Shown one piece after another: positions 41,696 to 50,489 of a DNA stretch of 64,000 nucleotides. A model generated the notes under the pieces. It worked only from the letters and a program-made list of their open reading frames with translations. It ran no database searches and was not told the origin of the DNA. Within the stretch, counting starts at the first letter, position 1. Each line of letters starts with the position of its first letter. The DNA is from Shinella lacus (lineage in GTDB: Bacteria > Pseudomonadota > Alphaproteobacteria > Rhizobiales > Rhizobiaceae). Both the position numbers and the translations under genes were made by a program. The stretch lies in contig NZ_WHSB02000006.1 in NCBI RefSeq assembly GCF_010994755.1, positions 124,001 through 188,000 of the forward strand. Direction: 5' to 3'.

Positions 41696-42949
41696 GTGCG
41701 GAGTAAAAAGTTGCGTAAGCGTAGCATTCGTCATGCAGGGGCAGGGCGCTTCCTGGCCTTTCTGCGGCAGTTCCGGCAAGGATGCACAGCGGAATTGCGT
41801 GAGACCCTTGCGAAGCGGGAATGGAAGATCCCGCTCGTTGTCGGCCTCGGCATCGTCGCCGGCTTTCCCACCCAGGCGGCCCATACGGACCTCGCCACCT
41901 ACCTTTCCGGCCTCAACCGCAAGGGCGGCAACCAGACCATGGTGCTGACCCGCTCGCCCGCCGGCTCCATCCACGAAGTCGAGATCGCCTTTGCCGACGC
42001 CATGACCACCGGCGGCATCGAGAGCGGCGCCGGCGTGGAATTGCCGGGCGGCGTCAAGGCCGCGCTGCGCAGCGAGCACAAGGGCAAGGGCGGCATTCCC
42101 GACGAGGACCGCGTCAACCGCCGCGACAAGAAGGGCCGCATCATCGCCGTCCTGCCGGTCACGCCGCCGAAGGGCTTTACCGCCGGCTCCATCCTGGAGC
42201 GCACCAGCGCGATCTTCTCGCCGGTCTTCGACACCGGCGAGCGCATGGCCTTCGCCAAGCCGCAGATCAAGGGCAAGGAAATCGAGATCGCCACGGCCTT
42301 CTACAAGAAGAAGCCGGTCCATAAGGACGAGGGCCTCTCGCCGATGATCGCAAGCCTCGTCACCAGCGACAAGGCCGACATCCTCGCCACCGCCTATGCC
42401 CGCGTCGAGCCGGATTACGCCCGGGAATCACCCTTCGATTCGATCCTGAAGCCGAACAAGGAGCTTGGTCGCTTCATCCCCGACATCTCTCCGGAAGACC
42501 ACGCCTGGGCCGCGACCCCGCTGCCGGCCGGGGTCTTCACCGCCAAGGAACAGAAATGCCTCGCCGAAGGCATCTATTTCGAGGCGCGCGGCGAGGAGGT
42601 GAAGGGCCAGGCCGCCGTGGCGCAGGTCATCCTTAACCGCGTGCGCAACCCAACCTATCCGAACACCATCTGCGGCGTCGTCTACCAGAATGAAAACTGG
42701 CGCAACCGCTGCCAGTTCTCTTTTGCCTGCGACCGCATTCCCGACCTGATTCTCGCCCCCTGGCACTGGAAGACCGCCAAGGAGATCGCCATGGCGGTCA
42801 CCGCGGGCAAGATCTGGCTCGACGACGTCGGCTCAGCCACGCACTACCACGCGACCTATGTGAAGCCGCCGTGGGGGCGCACCATGAAGCGGGTCGCCAA
42901 GATCGGCCAGCACATCTTCTACCGCACCTATGGCGGCGGCTGGAGTTGA
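41696..42949 (+). CDS. SleB-type cell wall hydrolase
   Basis: A 417-residue protein with a C-terminal cell wall hydrolase domain (Hydrolase_2, SleB-like) at about residues 285-410: KEQKCLAEGIYFEARGEEVKGQAAVAQVILNRVRN, then YQNENWRNRCQFSFACD and GSATHYHATYVKPPWGR. The catalytic Glu in YFEARGE is present. A hydrophobic stretch (IPLVVGLGIVAGFPTQAA, about residues 45-62) is a membrane anchor or late signal. Residues 70-270 are unassigned. The start is uncertain: the GTG at 41696 opens the frame, with weak ribosome-binding bases. A dyad upstream may regulate it. Expected role is peptidoglycan remodelling in the periplasm. Confidence 0.85.
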   Translation: MRSKKLRKRSIRHAGAGRFLAFLRQFRQGCTAELRETLAKREWKIPLVVGLGIVAGFPTQAAHTDLATYLSGLNRKGGNQTMVLTRSPAGSIHEVEIAFADAMTTGGIESGAGVELPGGVKAALRSEHKGKGGIPDEDRVNRRDKKGRIIAVLPVTPPKGFTAGSILERTSAIFSPVFDTGERMAFAKPQIKGKEIEIATAFYKKKPVHKDEGLSPMIASLVTSDKADILATAYARVEPDYARESPFDSILKPNKELGRFIPDISPEDHAWAATPLPAGVFTAKEQKCLAEGIYFEARGEEVKGQAAVAQVILNRVRNPTYPNTICGVVYQNENWRNRCQFSFACDRIPDLILAPWHWKTAKEIAMAVTAGKIWLDDVGSATHYHATYVKPPWGRTMKRVAKIGQHIFYRTYGGGWS

Positions 42950-43092
42950 GGGGCGCGCTGTCGCGGCTGCAGGTGAGTCCGCGCGCAAGCGGAAACGATT
43001 CCCGGGACGATCGGTCGCGCCTCCGGCGTGAATCCCGATAATTTATTGATTTTCTTCAATATATTTGCTGTGGCGCAAAGCTTCGCCATGCC

Positions 43093-43121
43093 TTGACTAT
43101 GCTGGCACCTAAAACTATGTT
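43093..43121 (+). promoter_or_regulatory. probable promoter of the atpIBEF'F operon
   Basis: TTGACT (43093-43098), 17 bases, TATGTT (43116-43121), in the A/T-rich gap between the hydrolase gene and atpI. Transcription would start about 43128, giving a leader near 90 nt. The remainder of 42950-43220 shows no ORF. Confidence 0.55.
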
Positions 43122-43220
43122 GCGGCCGACTTCGAAAGGGGTCGGATATGGCTTGAATCCTAGCCTTCAATATGTCCGCAATGGGGCGAAAGCTCCGGCG
43201 GGAACGAACGGGAGGACGCC

Positions 43221-43616
43221 ATGACCGATCAGCAAAAGGGAAGTCTGGAAGACCGGCTGAAGCGCCTGGACGCGGAACTCGCGGAACGGCGCAAGGACGA
43301 CGGGGTGGAACAGGCCGCCGAGGCACGGGCATCCGAGAGCCGCAAGGGCTACGCGGTGGCCATGAAGCTCTCGAGCGAGTTCGTTGCTGCCGTCATCGTC
43401 GGGGCGCTTCTGGGCTATCTTTTGGACCATTTTGCAGGTACAGGGCCGTGGGGGATGATCGTTCTTCTGCTCCTCGGCTTCTGCGCCGGCGTTCTGAACG
43501 TCATGCGCGCGGCTGGCATGGTGGCATCGCCCCATCCGGTCGACAGGCTGGCCGGGCGCGATCCCGGTAAGGCCGGGAGCGGGCGGAAAGAAACCGAGAC
43601 GAAGGATGGCGCCTGA
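43221..43616 (+). CDS. atpI: ATP synthase protein I
   Basis: Assembly factor for the ATP synthase c-ring. The 131-residue protein has a charged N terminus (MTDQQKGSLEDRLKRLDAEL), two transmembrane helices (SSEFVAAVIVGALLGYLLD; PWGMIVLLLLGFCAGVLNVMRAAG) as in the AtpI/AtpZ family, and a charged tail. First gene of the F0 operon, 61 bp before atpB. Start fixed by ATG with GGAGG upstream. Confidence 0.93.
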   Translation: MTDQQKGSLEDRLKRLDAELAERRKDDGVEQAAEARASESRKGYAVAMKLSSEFVAAVIVGALLGYLLDHFAGTGPWGMIVLLLLGFCAGVLNVMRAAGMVASPHPVDRLAGRDPGKAGSGRKETETKDGA

Positions 43617-43677
43617 GGGTGCGGTCCACTTAATGGGTGACTTCCGCCGCAAGGCGGGCAAGCGAGAGAGATAAGCG

Positions 43678-44430
43678 GTGTCCAACGATCCGACCCATCA
43701 GTTCCTGGTCAACAAGATTGTTCCGATCGAAATCGGCGGTATCGATTTCTCGTTCACCAATGCCTCGCTCTTCATGGTCGCCACCGTCGCGGTCGCCACG
43801 GGCTTCCTCTACTTCACGACCGGCCAGCGCGGCCTGGTCCCGAGCCGCATGCAGTCGGTCTCGGAAATGTCCTACGAGTTCATCGCCTCGATGCTCCGGG
43901 AAGGGGCGGGCAGCCACGGGATGAAGTTCTTCCCGTTCGTCTTCTCGCTCTTCATGTTCGTGCTGACGGCAAACCTGCTCGGCATGATGCCCTACTTCTT
44001 CACCGTCACGAGCCAGATCATCGTCACGTTTGCGCTGGCGCTGCTCGTCATCGGCACGGTCGTCGTTTACGGCTTCTACAAGCACGGTTTCGGCTTCCTC
44101 AAGCTCTTCGTGCCGTCGGGCGTTCCCGGCGCGCTCCTGCCGCTGGTCGTCTCGATCGAGGTCATCTCGTTCCTCTCGCGTCCGATCAGCCTCTCGATCC
44201 GTCTTTTCGCCAACATGCTGGCGGGTCACATCACGCTGAAGGTCTTCGCCGGCTTCGTCACTTCGCTCAGCGCCCTTGGCGCCGTCGGTGTGGTCGGCTC
44301 GATCCTGCCCCTTCTCATGACCGTCGCCCTGACCGGTCTCGAATTCCTCGTGTCGTTCCTGCAGGCCTACGTCTTCGCAGTTCTGACATGCATGTACCTC
44401 AACGATGCCGTGCATCCGGGTGGTCACTAA
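43678..44430 (+). CDS. atpB: F0F1 ATP synthase subunit a
   Basis: Membrane subunit that forms the proton half-channels against the c-ring. The 250-residue protein has about six helices and the key segment [24 protein letters not shown], with the essential Arg at residue 175. The C-terminal helix ending [15 protein letters not shown] is typical of alphaproteobacteria. Start is GTG at 43678. Followed by atpE. Confidence 0.97.
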   Translation: MSNDPTHQFLVNKIVPIEIGGIDFSFTNASLFMVATVAVATGFLYFTTGQRGLVPSRMQSVSEMSYEFIASMLREGAGSHGMKFFPFVFSLFMFVLTANLLGMMPYFFTVTSQIIVTFALALLVIGTVVVYGFYKHGFGFLKLFVPSGVPGALLPLVVSIEVISFLSRPISLSIRLFANMLAGHITLKVFAGFVTSLSALGAVGVVGSILPLLMTVALTGLEFLVSFLQAYVFAVLTCMYLNDAVHPGGH

Positions 44431-44496
44431 GGAAACAGTCGCCGGCGCCTTCGGGCGTCGCTCATAAGCCGCAACAACCCATTCAAGGAGTTCATC

Positions 44497-44724
44497 ATGG
44501 AAGCGGAAGCAGCAAAGTTCATCGGCGCAGGTCTTGCCACGTTCGGTCTCGCCGGCACGGCTCTCGGCCTCGGCAACATCTTCGGCAACTACCTTGCCGG
44601 CGCTCTGCGCAATCCGTCTGCCGCTGACAGCCAGTTCGGCCGTCTCGTATTCGGCTTCGCCGTTACGGAAGCTCTGGGCATCTTCTCGCTGCTCATCGCT
44701 CTCCTCCTCCTCTTCGCCGTCTGA
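44497..44724 (+). CDS. atpE: F0F1 ATP synthase subunit c
   Basis: Proteolipid that makes the rotating c-ring. The 75-residue hairpin protein has a first helix with the glycine repeat ([20 protein letters not shown]), the polar loop RNPSAADSQ (Arg-Asn-Pro) and a second helix with the proton-binding carboxylate Glu 58 in [19 protein letters not shown] at 44497 has AAGGAG upstream. A strong hairpin follows the stop, probably to favour this highly expressed cistron. Confidence 0.97.
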   Translation: MEAEAAKFIGAGLATFGLAGTALGLGNIFGNYLAGALRNPSAADSQFGRLVFGFAVTEALGIFSLLIALLLLFAV

Positions 44725-44739
44725 TATCGGCCGAGGACT

Positions 44740-44767
44740 GGACCATGGCCCTTGCGGGCCGTGGTCC
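44740..44767 (+). promoter_or_regulatory. 12-bp stem-loop between atpE and the b' gene
   Basis: GGACCATGGCCC (44740-44751), loop TTGC, GGGCCGTGGTCC (44756-44767): twelve RNA pairs including one G-U. No T-run follows, so it is more likely an mRNA processing/stability element or a partial terminator that sets atpE above the downstream b subunits. Confidence 0.7.
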
Positions 44768-44812
44768 ATCGTACGTTTCGTACATGATTGAGAATGCCCC
44801 CTGGAGGTCAGC

Positions 44813-45466
44813 ATGTCTGTGACCTTGGCATCGGCCGAGTCCACCCCTTTCGAAATCGCCCAGGCGGCAACCTCTGCGGAAACGCATGAGACCCCTGCGG
44901 ATGCGCATGCGGCTCAGCCGGCAGGCGAAACGCACACCGAAACGGGTGTGGCCCATGGCGACGAACACGCCACCGGCGTCTTCCCGCCTTTCGACCAGAC
45001 CACGTTCGCATCGCAGCTCCTGTGGCTGGCGATCACCTTCGGTCTGTTCTACCTTCTCATGTCGAAGGTCGTCATTCCGCGCATCGGCTCTATCCTCGAG
45101 ACCCGCCATGACCGCATCGCGCAGGATCTCGACGAAGCCTCGCGCCTGAAGGCCGAAGCGGATGCTGCGATCGCTGCCTACGAGCAGGATCTCGCCACCG
45201 CCCGCGCCAAGGGCAATGCGATCGCCTCGACCGCCCGCGACGAAGCCAAGGCCAAGGCCGACGCCGAGCGCGCCAAGATCGAAGCCTCGCTGCAGGAAAA
45301 GATCGCCGGTGCCGAAACCCGCATCGCCGAAATCAAGGCCAAGGCGCTCGCCGATGTCGGCGCCATCGCCGAGGAAACCACGGCAGCCGTGGTCGAGCAG
45401 CTGATCGGCGCCAAGGCTACCAAGGCCGAAGTCGCGTCGGCCGTCAAATCGGCCGCAGGCGAATAA
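44813..45466 (+). CDS. atpF2: F0F1 ATP synthase subunit b' (b2)
   Basis: Peripheral-stalk subunit of phototrophic-type and alphaproteobacterial ATP synthases that carry two different b chains. The 217-residue protein has an Ala/His/Thr-rich N-terminal extension (residues 1-60), one transmembrane helix ([22 protein letters not shown], about 64-86) and a long charged helix rich in Ala, Glu and Lys ([20 protein letters not shown] onward) to the end. Ten bases before atpF. The extension is longer than in many b' proteins, but such extensions are usual in rhizobia. Confidence 0.95.
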   Translation: MSVTLASAESTPFEIAQAATSAETHETPADAHAAQPAGETHTETGVAHGDEHATGVFPPFDQTTFASQLLWLAITFGLFYLLMSKVVIPRIGSILETRHDRIAQDLDEASRLKAEADAAIAAYEQDLATARAKGNAIASTARDEAKAKADAERAKIEASLQEKIAGAETRIAEIKAKALADVGAIAEETTAAVVEQLIGAKATKAEVASAVKSAAGE

Positions 45467-45476
45467 GGAGCATCCC

Positions 45477-45962
45477 ATGGCATTCGACGCAACATTCTAT
45501 GCCTTTGTCGGCCTCCTGCTGTTCCTGGCCCTCATCGCCTACCTCAAGGTTCCGGGCATGATGGCCAAGGGCCTCGACGCCCGCGCGGAAAAGATCCAGA
45601 ACGAGCTGGCGGAAGCCAAGCGCCTTCGCGAGGAAGCCCAGCACCTGCTCGCCGAATACCAGCGCAAGCGCAAGGATGCCGAGGCGGAAGCCGCCAGCAT
45701 CGTCGCCGCCGCTGAACGCGAAGCGAGCCTTTTGACCGCGGAAGCCAAGCAGAAGACCGAGGAATACGTCGCCCGCCGCACGGTGCTCTCCGAGCAGAAG
45801 ATCAAGCAGGCGGAAGCCGACGCGATCAACGCCGTGCGCGCCGCCGCCGTCGACCTCGCAGTCGCTGCCGCCGAAAAGGTCATCGCCGCCAAGGCCGATG
45901 CCGCCACCGGCAAGGCACTCTTCGACAACGCCATCAGCGAAGTAAAGACCCGCCTCAACTGA
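45477..45962 (+). CDS. atpF: F0F1 ATP synthase subunit b
   Basis: Second stalk subunit. The 161-residue protein has a short N terminus, one membrane helix (FYAFVGLLLFLALIAYLKVPGMM, residues 7-29) and a long amphipathic helix (KIQNELAEAKRLREEAQHLL and onward). Last gene of this F0 operon, ended by the terminator at 45985-46012. The F1 genes and atpH are not in the window, the usual alphaproteobacterial split. Confidence 0.96.
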   Translation: MAFDATFYAFVGLLLFLALIAYLKVPGMMAKGLDARAEKIQNELAEAKRLREEAQHLLAEYQRKRKDAEAEAASIVAAAEREASLLTAEAKQKTEEYVARRTVLSEQKIKQAEADAINAVRAAAVDLAVAAAEKVIAAKADAATGKALFDNAISEVKTRLN

Positions 45963-45984
45963 GGTCTTTTCATAGCATGAGTTG

Positions 45985-46012
45985 AAAAAGGCCGGAGCGA
46001 TCCGGCCTTTTT
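45985..46012. terminator. bidirectional intrinsic terminator after atpF
   Basis: AAAAAGGCCGG (45985-45995), loop AGCGAT, CCGGCCTTTTT (46002-46012): perfect 11-bp stem with T-runs on either strand. It ends the ATP synthase operon and can stop minus-strand transcripts from the small peptide genes. It also marks the first unit of the tandem duplication. Confidence 0.93.
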
Positions 46013-46031
46013 GCTTTTTGGCGGACGGCAA

Positions 46032-46063
46032 AAGACCCGGATGCAGGGGAACATCCTGGCCTT
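46032..46063 (-). terminator. terminator of small secreted peptide gene, copy 1
   Basis: Minus-strand hairpin from AAGACCCGGATG (46032-46043) and CATCCTGGCCTT (46052-46063), with a T-run (TTTTG) beyond it. Two positions differ from copy 2 and weaken the stem through wobble or mismatch pairs. Confidence 0.7.
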
Positions 46064-46087
46064 CGGGGAGGTCAGTGGGCGTGACGC

Positions 46088-46264
46088 TTACTTGCAGATC
46101 TTGATCTTCTTGACGATCAGGTTGCCGTAGTAGTCGTAGGAATGAATCTTCTTGATAAAGCAATGCGGCTTGTAGCCGTAGCTGTAGTAACCGGCCTGCG
46201 ACGGGGCGGCGAAGGAAACAGCGGCGACGAGGGCGACGGTGGCGGAAACGATGATCTTGCGCAT
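46088..46264 (-). CDS. small exported peptide, tandem copy 1 (58 aa)
   Basis: Encodes 58 residues: signal peptide MRKIIVSATVALVAAVSFAA with probable cleavage SQA-G at residue 24-25, and a mature basic peptide of about 34 residues rich in Tyr, Lys and Ile, with two Cys (KPHCFIKK and KIKICK). It differs from copy 2 at two residues (Val 10 and Ile in CFIKK). GGAGAG lies six bases before the ATG. No family recognised; rhizobial genomes contain short exported proteins of similar build, to my memory. A disulfide-linked periplasmic or secreted peptide is inferred. Confidence 0.82.
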   Translation of the reverse strand: MRKIIVSATVALVAAVSFAAPSQAGYYSYGYKPHCFIKKIHSYDYYGNLIVKKIKICK

Positions 46265-46401
46265 GGGGGTCTCTCCTGATCTCTGGTTGGGGATGATCCT
46301 CTCTCATCCAGTGATCAGACTTTCCCATATCGCTTGGCCGCCCGCTGTTCCGGATGGAACAGGGCCGGAGCGATCCGGCCGTTTGCTTTTTGGCGGACGG
46401 C

Positions 46402-46435
46402 AAAAGGCCCGGATGCAGGGGAACATCCGGGCCTT
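46402..46435 (-). terminator. terminator of small secreted peptide gene, copy 2
   Basis: AAGGCCCGGATG (46404-46415) pairs perfectly with CATCCGGGCCTT (46424-46435); on the minus strand the stem is followed by TTTTG. It lies 25 bases after the copy 2 stop codon. Confidence 0.85.
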
Positions 46436-46459
46436 CGGGGAGGTCAGCGAGGGTGACGC

Positions 46460-46636
46460 TTACTTGCAGATCTTGATCTTCTTGACGATCAGGTTGCCGT
46501 AGTAGTCGTAGGAATGGATCTTCTTGACGAAGCAATGCGGCTTGTAGCCGTAGCTGTAGTAGCCGGCCTGCGACGGGGCGGCGAAGGAAACGGCGGCGAC
46601 GAGGGCGATGGTGGCGGAAACGATGATCTTGCGCAT
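46460..46636 (-). CDS. small exported peptide, tandem copy 2 (58 aa)
   Basis: Near twin of copy 1: MRKIIVSATIALVAAVSFAA signal, cleavage after SQA, mature GYYSYGYKPHCFVKKIHSYD with a second Cys near the C terminus (KIKICK). An extension to 46699 is in frame but lacks a signal peptide, so 46636 is chosen, with GGAGAG upstream. The dyad GGATGAG-N5-CTCATCC (46662-46680) in its upstream region and CTGTTCC-GGAT-GGAACAG (46716-46733) are repeated in part before copy 1. It lies downstream of rnhB on the same strand. Confidence 0.85.
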   Translation of the reverse strand: MRKIIVSATIALVAAVSFAAPSQAGYYSYGYKPHCFVKKIHSYDYYGNLIVKKIKICK

Positions 46637-46740
46637 GGGGGTCTCTCCTGATCTCTGTGAGGGATGAGCCTCTCTCATCCAGTGATCAGACTTTCCCATA
46701 TCGCTGAGATGCGCGCTGTTCCGGATGGAACAGGGGTGGA

Positions 46741-47391
46741 CTATTCCTGCTTCAGCGGGCGAAAACTCATGCGGTGCAGGCGGCAGGGGCCGATGGCCTG
46801 GATGGCCTTGCGGTGGACCTCGGTCGCATAGCCGGCGTGGAGGGCGAAGCCGTAGCCGGGGAAGGTGGCTTCCGCACGCGCCATCATGCGGTCGCGCATG
46901 ACCTTGGCGACGATCGAGGCGGCGGCGATGGAAACCGAGCGGGCGTCGCCCTTGACGACGGCGCGGCCTTCGCAGGCAAGGCCGGGCGGCACGTCGCGGC
47001 CGTCGGCCAGAACCAGCTTGGGTGCGACTTCGAGCCCGGCGACGGCGCGGCGCATGGCATCGAGGCTTGCCTTGCGGATGTCGATGACATCGATGCGCCG
47101 CGAACAGCTGGAGGCGACGGAGACGAAGGCCGATTGCATGATGAGCGTGAAGAGCTGCTCGCGCTTCGCGGCGCTCAGCTGCTTGGAATCGTTCAGCCCC
47201 TCCGGAATATTATCCGGATCCAGCACCACGGCCGCCGCGACGACGGGGCCGGCGAGCGGACCGCGGCCCGCCTCGTCCGTGCCGGCGACCGGCCAGAGGC
47301 CGCGCTTGCGGGCGGCAAGCTCCATCAGGAAATCCGGCCCTTCGGGCAGGTCGAAAAGAAGGCGGGAATCGGAGGATGCGGGACGGGACAT
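46741..47391 (-). CDS. rnhB: ribonuclease HII
   Basis: Removes ribonucleotides and RNA from RNA-DNA hybrids. The 216-residue protein has the active-site segment [23 protein letters not shown] near residue 38 (Asp-Glu), [17 protein letters not shown] DSK motif ([15 protein letters not shown]), [10 protein letters not shown] (catalytic Asp near 130) and [23 protein letters not shown]. Start at 47391 ([16 protein letters not shown]) chosen on family length; an extension to 47427 exists. Confidence 0.96.
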   Translation of the reverse strand: MSRPASSDSRLLFDLPEGPDFLMELAARKRGLWPVAGTDEAGRGPLAGPVVAAAVVLDPDNIPEGLNDSKQLSAAKREQLFTLIMQSAFVSVASSCSRRIDVIDIRKASLDAMRRAVAGLEVAPKLVLADGRDVPPGLACEGRAVVKGDARSVSIAAASIVAKVMRDRMMARAEATFPGYGFALHAGYATEVHRKAIQAIGPCRLHRMSFRPLKQE

Positions 47392-47558
47392 GCGGCGAAC
47401 CTCGCACATCCGTCCGATTCCCTGCAAGTCCCCCGGCAGGAGGCGGATGCCGGAGGAGCAACCGGCACGCCCGGGGAAGACGGGCCGGAAGATGATGCCG
47501 GGCGCGAACGCCCGGTCGAATGTCGTTTTCGCGCGACCCGGGACCGCCCGGGGTACAG

Positions 47559-48716
47559 CTAAAGCAGCGAAAGCTGCACGCCGCTGCCCGAAGGTGGCAC
47601 GAACTGGTCGCTGGCGAGGCTGCGGCGGGTGCGGGTCAACTCCAGCCGCTTGGCCGCCATCTCGAAGCGGCGGGCGATCTGCCAGGCATAGGGACCGGCG
47701 CCCTTCATGCGCTTGCCGAATTCCGCGTCGTAATCCTTGCCGCCGCGCATGGAGCGCACCAGCGACATGACGTGGCGGTAGCGATCCGGATAATGGCGCA
47801 GCAGCCAGTCACGGAAGAGCGGGCTTACTTCCAGTGGCAGGCGGAGCAGCACATAGCTCGCCTCGCAGGCACCGGCCGCCTTGCCCGAATCGAGCACGCG
47901 CTCGATCTCGTGGTCGTTGAGGCCTGGAATGATCGGCGCCATCATGATGGCGACGGGGATGCCGGCCTCCGACAGCGCACGAATGGCTTCCAGCCGGCGC
48001 GGCGGGGTCGCGGCGCGCGGCTCCATGGTGCGCGCCAGCTTTCGGTCGAGCGTGGTGACCGATATGCCGGCCCAGGCAAGCCCGCGCGCCGCCATGCGGC
48101 CGAGGATGTCGATGTCGCGCATGACGAGCGCCGACTTGGTGACGATCGACACCGGATGATTGGCGGCATCCAGCACTTCGAGGATTTGGCGCATGATGCG
48201 CCATTCCTTCTCGATCGGCTGGTACGGATCGGTGTTGGTGCCGATCGCGATGACCCGCGGCTTGTAGCCGGGCTTGGAAAGCTCGCGCTCCAGCAGTTTC
48301 GGCGCATCCGGCTTGGCAAACAGCTTCGCCTCGAAATCGAGGCCGGCGGAGAGGCCCATGAAGGCATGGGTCGGCCGGGCGAAACAATAGATGCAGCCGT
48401 GCTCGCAGCCGCGATAGGGATTGATCGAGCGGTCGAAGGGGATATCGGGCGAATCGTTGCTGGTGATGATGGTGCGCGGCTTTTCCACCTGCACCTCGGT
48501 GCGGAAGGGCGGAAGCTCCTCCAGCGTCTGCCAGCCGTCGTCGACCGTCTCGCGCGTCACCGGCTCGAACCGGCCGGTGAAGTTGAGCCCGGCCCCGCGG
48601 CCGCGCCGGCGGTCTCCATCGACGCGCATGCCCGTCTGTGCCATCAGCGCCTCGGCAACGTCTTTCGTGTGGCCGGGCGCGAGGGCGCCCTGCCTGAGAT
48701 CGGCAAGATCGTTCAT
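47559..48716 (-). CDS. PA0069-family radical SAM protein
   Basis: A 385-residue radical SAM enzyme. The cluster motif is [19 protein letters not shown] (CxxxCxxC) near residue 110, followed by the barrel segments [38 protein letters not shown] and [15 protein letters not shown]. This matches the PA0069 family, related to spore photoproduct lyase-like Rv2578c proteins; no function is established. Start at 48716 ([16 protein letters not shown]); an extension to 48749 is in frame. The gap 47392-47558 holds only short dyads. Confidence 0.9.
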   Translation of the reverse strand: MNDLADLRQGALAPGHTKDVAEALMAQTGMRVDGDRRRGRGAGLNFTGRFEPVTRETVDDGWQTLEELPPFRTEVQVEKPRTIITSNDSPDIPFDRSINPYRGCEHGCIYCFARPTHAFMGLSAGLDFEAKLFAKPDAPKLLERELSKPGYKPRVIAIGTNTDPYQPIEKEWRIMRQILEVLDAANHPVSIVTKSALVMRDIDILGRMAARGLAWAGISVTTLDRKLARTMEPRAATPPRRLEAIRALSEAGIPVAIMMAPIIPGLNDHEIERVLDSGKAAGACEASYVLLRLPLEVSPLFRDWLLRHYPDRYRHVMSLVRSMRGGKDYDAEFGKRMKGAGPYAWQIARRFEMAAKRLELTRTRRSLASDQFVPPSGSGVQLSLL

Positions 48717-48888
48717 GGCTGTCTCCGGCGGGGCAGACCCCCGTTCCAATGACTATATTCCTATCGCCGAAACGAGAACAATGCAAGAACAAAATTCCCC
48801 GCGCCGCTAACCATGCTTTCTAACCATGCCGGAACATGGCGGGGCGGGGGCGGTGGAAATCCATGCTGCAATGCGGTATTGCAAAGGA

Positions 48889-49422
48889 ATGCTGACAATC
48901 ATCCTGGAATGCCGCGACAACGAGGCCGAGCTTGCGCAGACGTTGTCGGCGCTGGTGACGGGCGCCGTGCAGGGCATCGTGCGCGACGTGATCGTGCTCG
49001 ACCACGGCTCGCGCGACGGCTCGGCCAAGGTGGCGGATGCGGCTGGCTGCCGGTTCCTGACGAGCTGGGACATGAAGGATGTCGTGCGCTCGGCGCGCGG
49101 CGACTGGCTGCTGCTGCTGGAGCCGGGCGCGCGCCCGCTGGCGGGCTGGGTCGATGCCATCGTCGACCATGTGTCGATCAACAAGAACCCGGCGCGTTTT
49201 CTCGGCTCGCGCAACCATCGCCGGCCGTTCTTCAAGCGGTTTGTGCGCCGCGCCGCGCCGCTGGAACAGGGGTATCTCGTCAGCAAGCGCCAGGCATCGG
49301 CGACCGTGCGCACCGGCATGGCGCTCGCCGACATGGCGGGCCGCTCCGGCGTGCGAAAGCTGGTCGCCGAGATCGTGCCCGCCTGGGCGGTGAAGGCCAT
49401 GCGGGCCGAGAGCGTGGATTAA
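48889..49422 (+). CDS. small glycosyltransferase family 2-like protein
   Basis: A 177-residue protein resembling a short GT-A glycosyltransferase: MLTIILECRDNEAELAQTLSAL, VIVLDHGSRDGSAKVADAAG (nucleotide-sugar Asp), GDWLLLLEPGARPLAGWVDAI. It lacks most of the acceptor half found in full GT2 enzymes, so activity is doubtful. Start uncertain: AAGGA runs straight into the ATG at 48889, and an ATG at 48871 is in frame. It converges on the RTX-like gene, sharing TTAA (49419-49422) as both stops. Confidence 0.75.
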   Translation: MLTIILECRDNEAELAQTLSALVTGAVQGIVRDVIVLDHGSRDGSAKVADAAGCRFLTSWDMKDVVRSARGDWLLLLEPGARPLAGWVDAIVDHVSINKNPARFLGSRNHRRPFFKRFVRRAAPLEQGYLVSKRQASATVRTGMALADMAGRSGVRKLVAEIVPAWAVKAMRAESVD

Positions 49423-50411
49423 AGCAGGAAGTCGCTGCGGAAGAGGCCGTCCAGCCCGCGGACCTCGATCTCGAAATCGGCCTGGCCGTCGCCGTTGACG
49501 TCGCCGGACACCACACCACCCTGGACGCGAAGCTCGCCGGCATTGCCGGAAAAGTCGTTGCCGCCGATGAAGGCGAAGGCCTGGTTGCCGCCGCGGCCGG
49601 CATTGGCGTCGATGTCGCGCAGGTCGACCTTGTCGCCTTCGCCGCCGGTGAAATCGAGGATGACGTCGCGTCGCGCGCCCACCGCCGATTCGAAGACACC
49701 GTTGAAGTCGAAGCGGTCGGCGCCGCTGTCGCCCTGCAGCAGGTCCATGCCGCGGCCGCCGGTAAGCACGTCGTTGCCGCCGCGCCCGGCGATCTGGTCG
49801 TCGCCACCAAGGCCCTTCAGGAGGTTCGAGACGCTGGAGCCGAAGAGAATGTCGCCGGCATTGGTGCCCTCGGCATTCTCGATGCTGATCAGGCGCTCGA
49901 AGCGGTTGGAGCCGGTCTGCGCCAGGCCATTGCCGAGATCGATGCCGACGCCGGTTCCGCCGACCACATTGTCGTCGTCGCGCGGGAGGTAGCTGATCGA
50001 ATCGACGCCCGAGCCGCCATGAAAGGTGTTCTGCTCGCCGACGGAGAAGAAGCGGTCGTTGCCGCCCTCGCCGAAATAGCTGCTCTTGAAGGTGCTGACG
50101 GCGATCTTGTCGTTGCCGGCGCCGGCCTTGACGATGTCGGCGCGCTCGTTGACGAAGGAGCCGAAGCCCGTGCCGACATAAGTGTCGTTGCCCGCACCGA
50201 GCAGGATGACGCTGCCGTCTTCCTTCATGTTGACGACGCTGTCGTTTCCGGCGCCGGCATCCACCTGGTTGCGGCCGCCGAAATCGTCGGTGCGGTTGAG
50301 GATGATGGTGTCGTTGCCGCCGCGCGCAAAAATCGTCACTTCGACATTGTTGAAGCTGCTGCCCTGTACGAAGCGGTCTGCGCGGTTGGTGCCGTTAATC
50401 GTGCGTCCCAT
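49419..50411 (-). CDS. RTX-like calcium-binding repeat protein, probably secreted
   Basis: A 330-residue protein built of Gly/Asp-rich nonapeptide-like repeats throughout: FARGGNDTIIL, DAGAGNDSVVN, LGAGNDTYVG, GAGNDKIAV, GEGGNDRFF, GLGGDDQIAGRGGNDVLTGG and GDSGADRFDF, the GGxGxDx(L/I/F) class that folds as a calcium-bound beta-roll. Residues about 235-330 resemble the serralysin-type C-terminal module (FDFNGVFESAVGARRDVILDF). There is no N-terminal signal peptide and the C terminus ends SDFLL, as for type I secretion substrates. No type I exporter genes are adjacent. No enzymatic domain is present; role may be surface or adhesion related. Confidence 0.87.
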   Translation of the reverse strand: MGRTINGTNRADRFVQGSSFNNVEVTIFARGGNDTIILNRTDDFGGRNQVDAGAGNDSVVNMKEDGSVILLGAGNDTYVGTGFGSFVNERADIVKAGAGNDKIAVSTFKSSYFGEGGNDRFFSVGEQNTFHGGSGVDSISYLPRDDDNVVGGTGVGIDLGNGLAQTGSNRFERLISIENAEGTNAGDILFGSSVSNLLKGLGGDDQIAGRGGNDVLTGGRGMDLLQGDSGADRFDFNGVFESAVGARRDVILDFTGGEGDKVDLRDIDANAGRGGNQAFAFIGGNDFSGNAGELRVQGGVVSGDVNGDGQADFEIEVRGLDGLFRSDFLL

Positions 50412-50489
50412 TGTTCTCTCCTCAACTCTTCGATTGCTGGGAAAGTCATAGGTGGCGATGCGGGCGCGCGCAGTCTCCTAAGGAACAGG

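Larger units (their letters stand above)
45990..46735. repeat. tandem duplication, two 373-bp units
   Basis: Unit 1 (about 45990-46362) and unit 2 (about 46363-46735) are near-identical, each running from GGCCGGAGCGATCCGGCC through a hairpin, a minus-strand 58-codon gene, its ribosome-binding site and promoter region, to CTGTTCCGGATGGAACAG. Differences are scattered single bases plus a one-base indel after the first hairpin. High identity outside the coding part points to a recent duplication or gene conversion. Confidence 0.93.
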
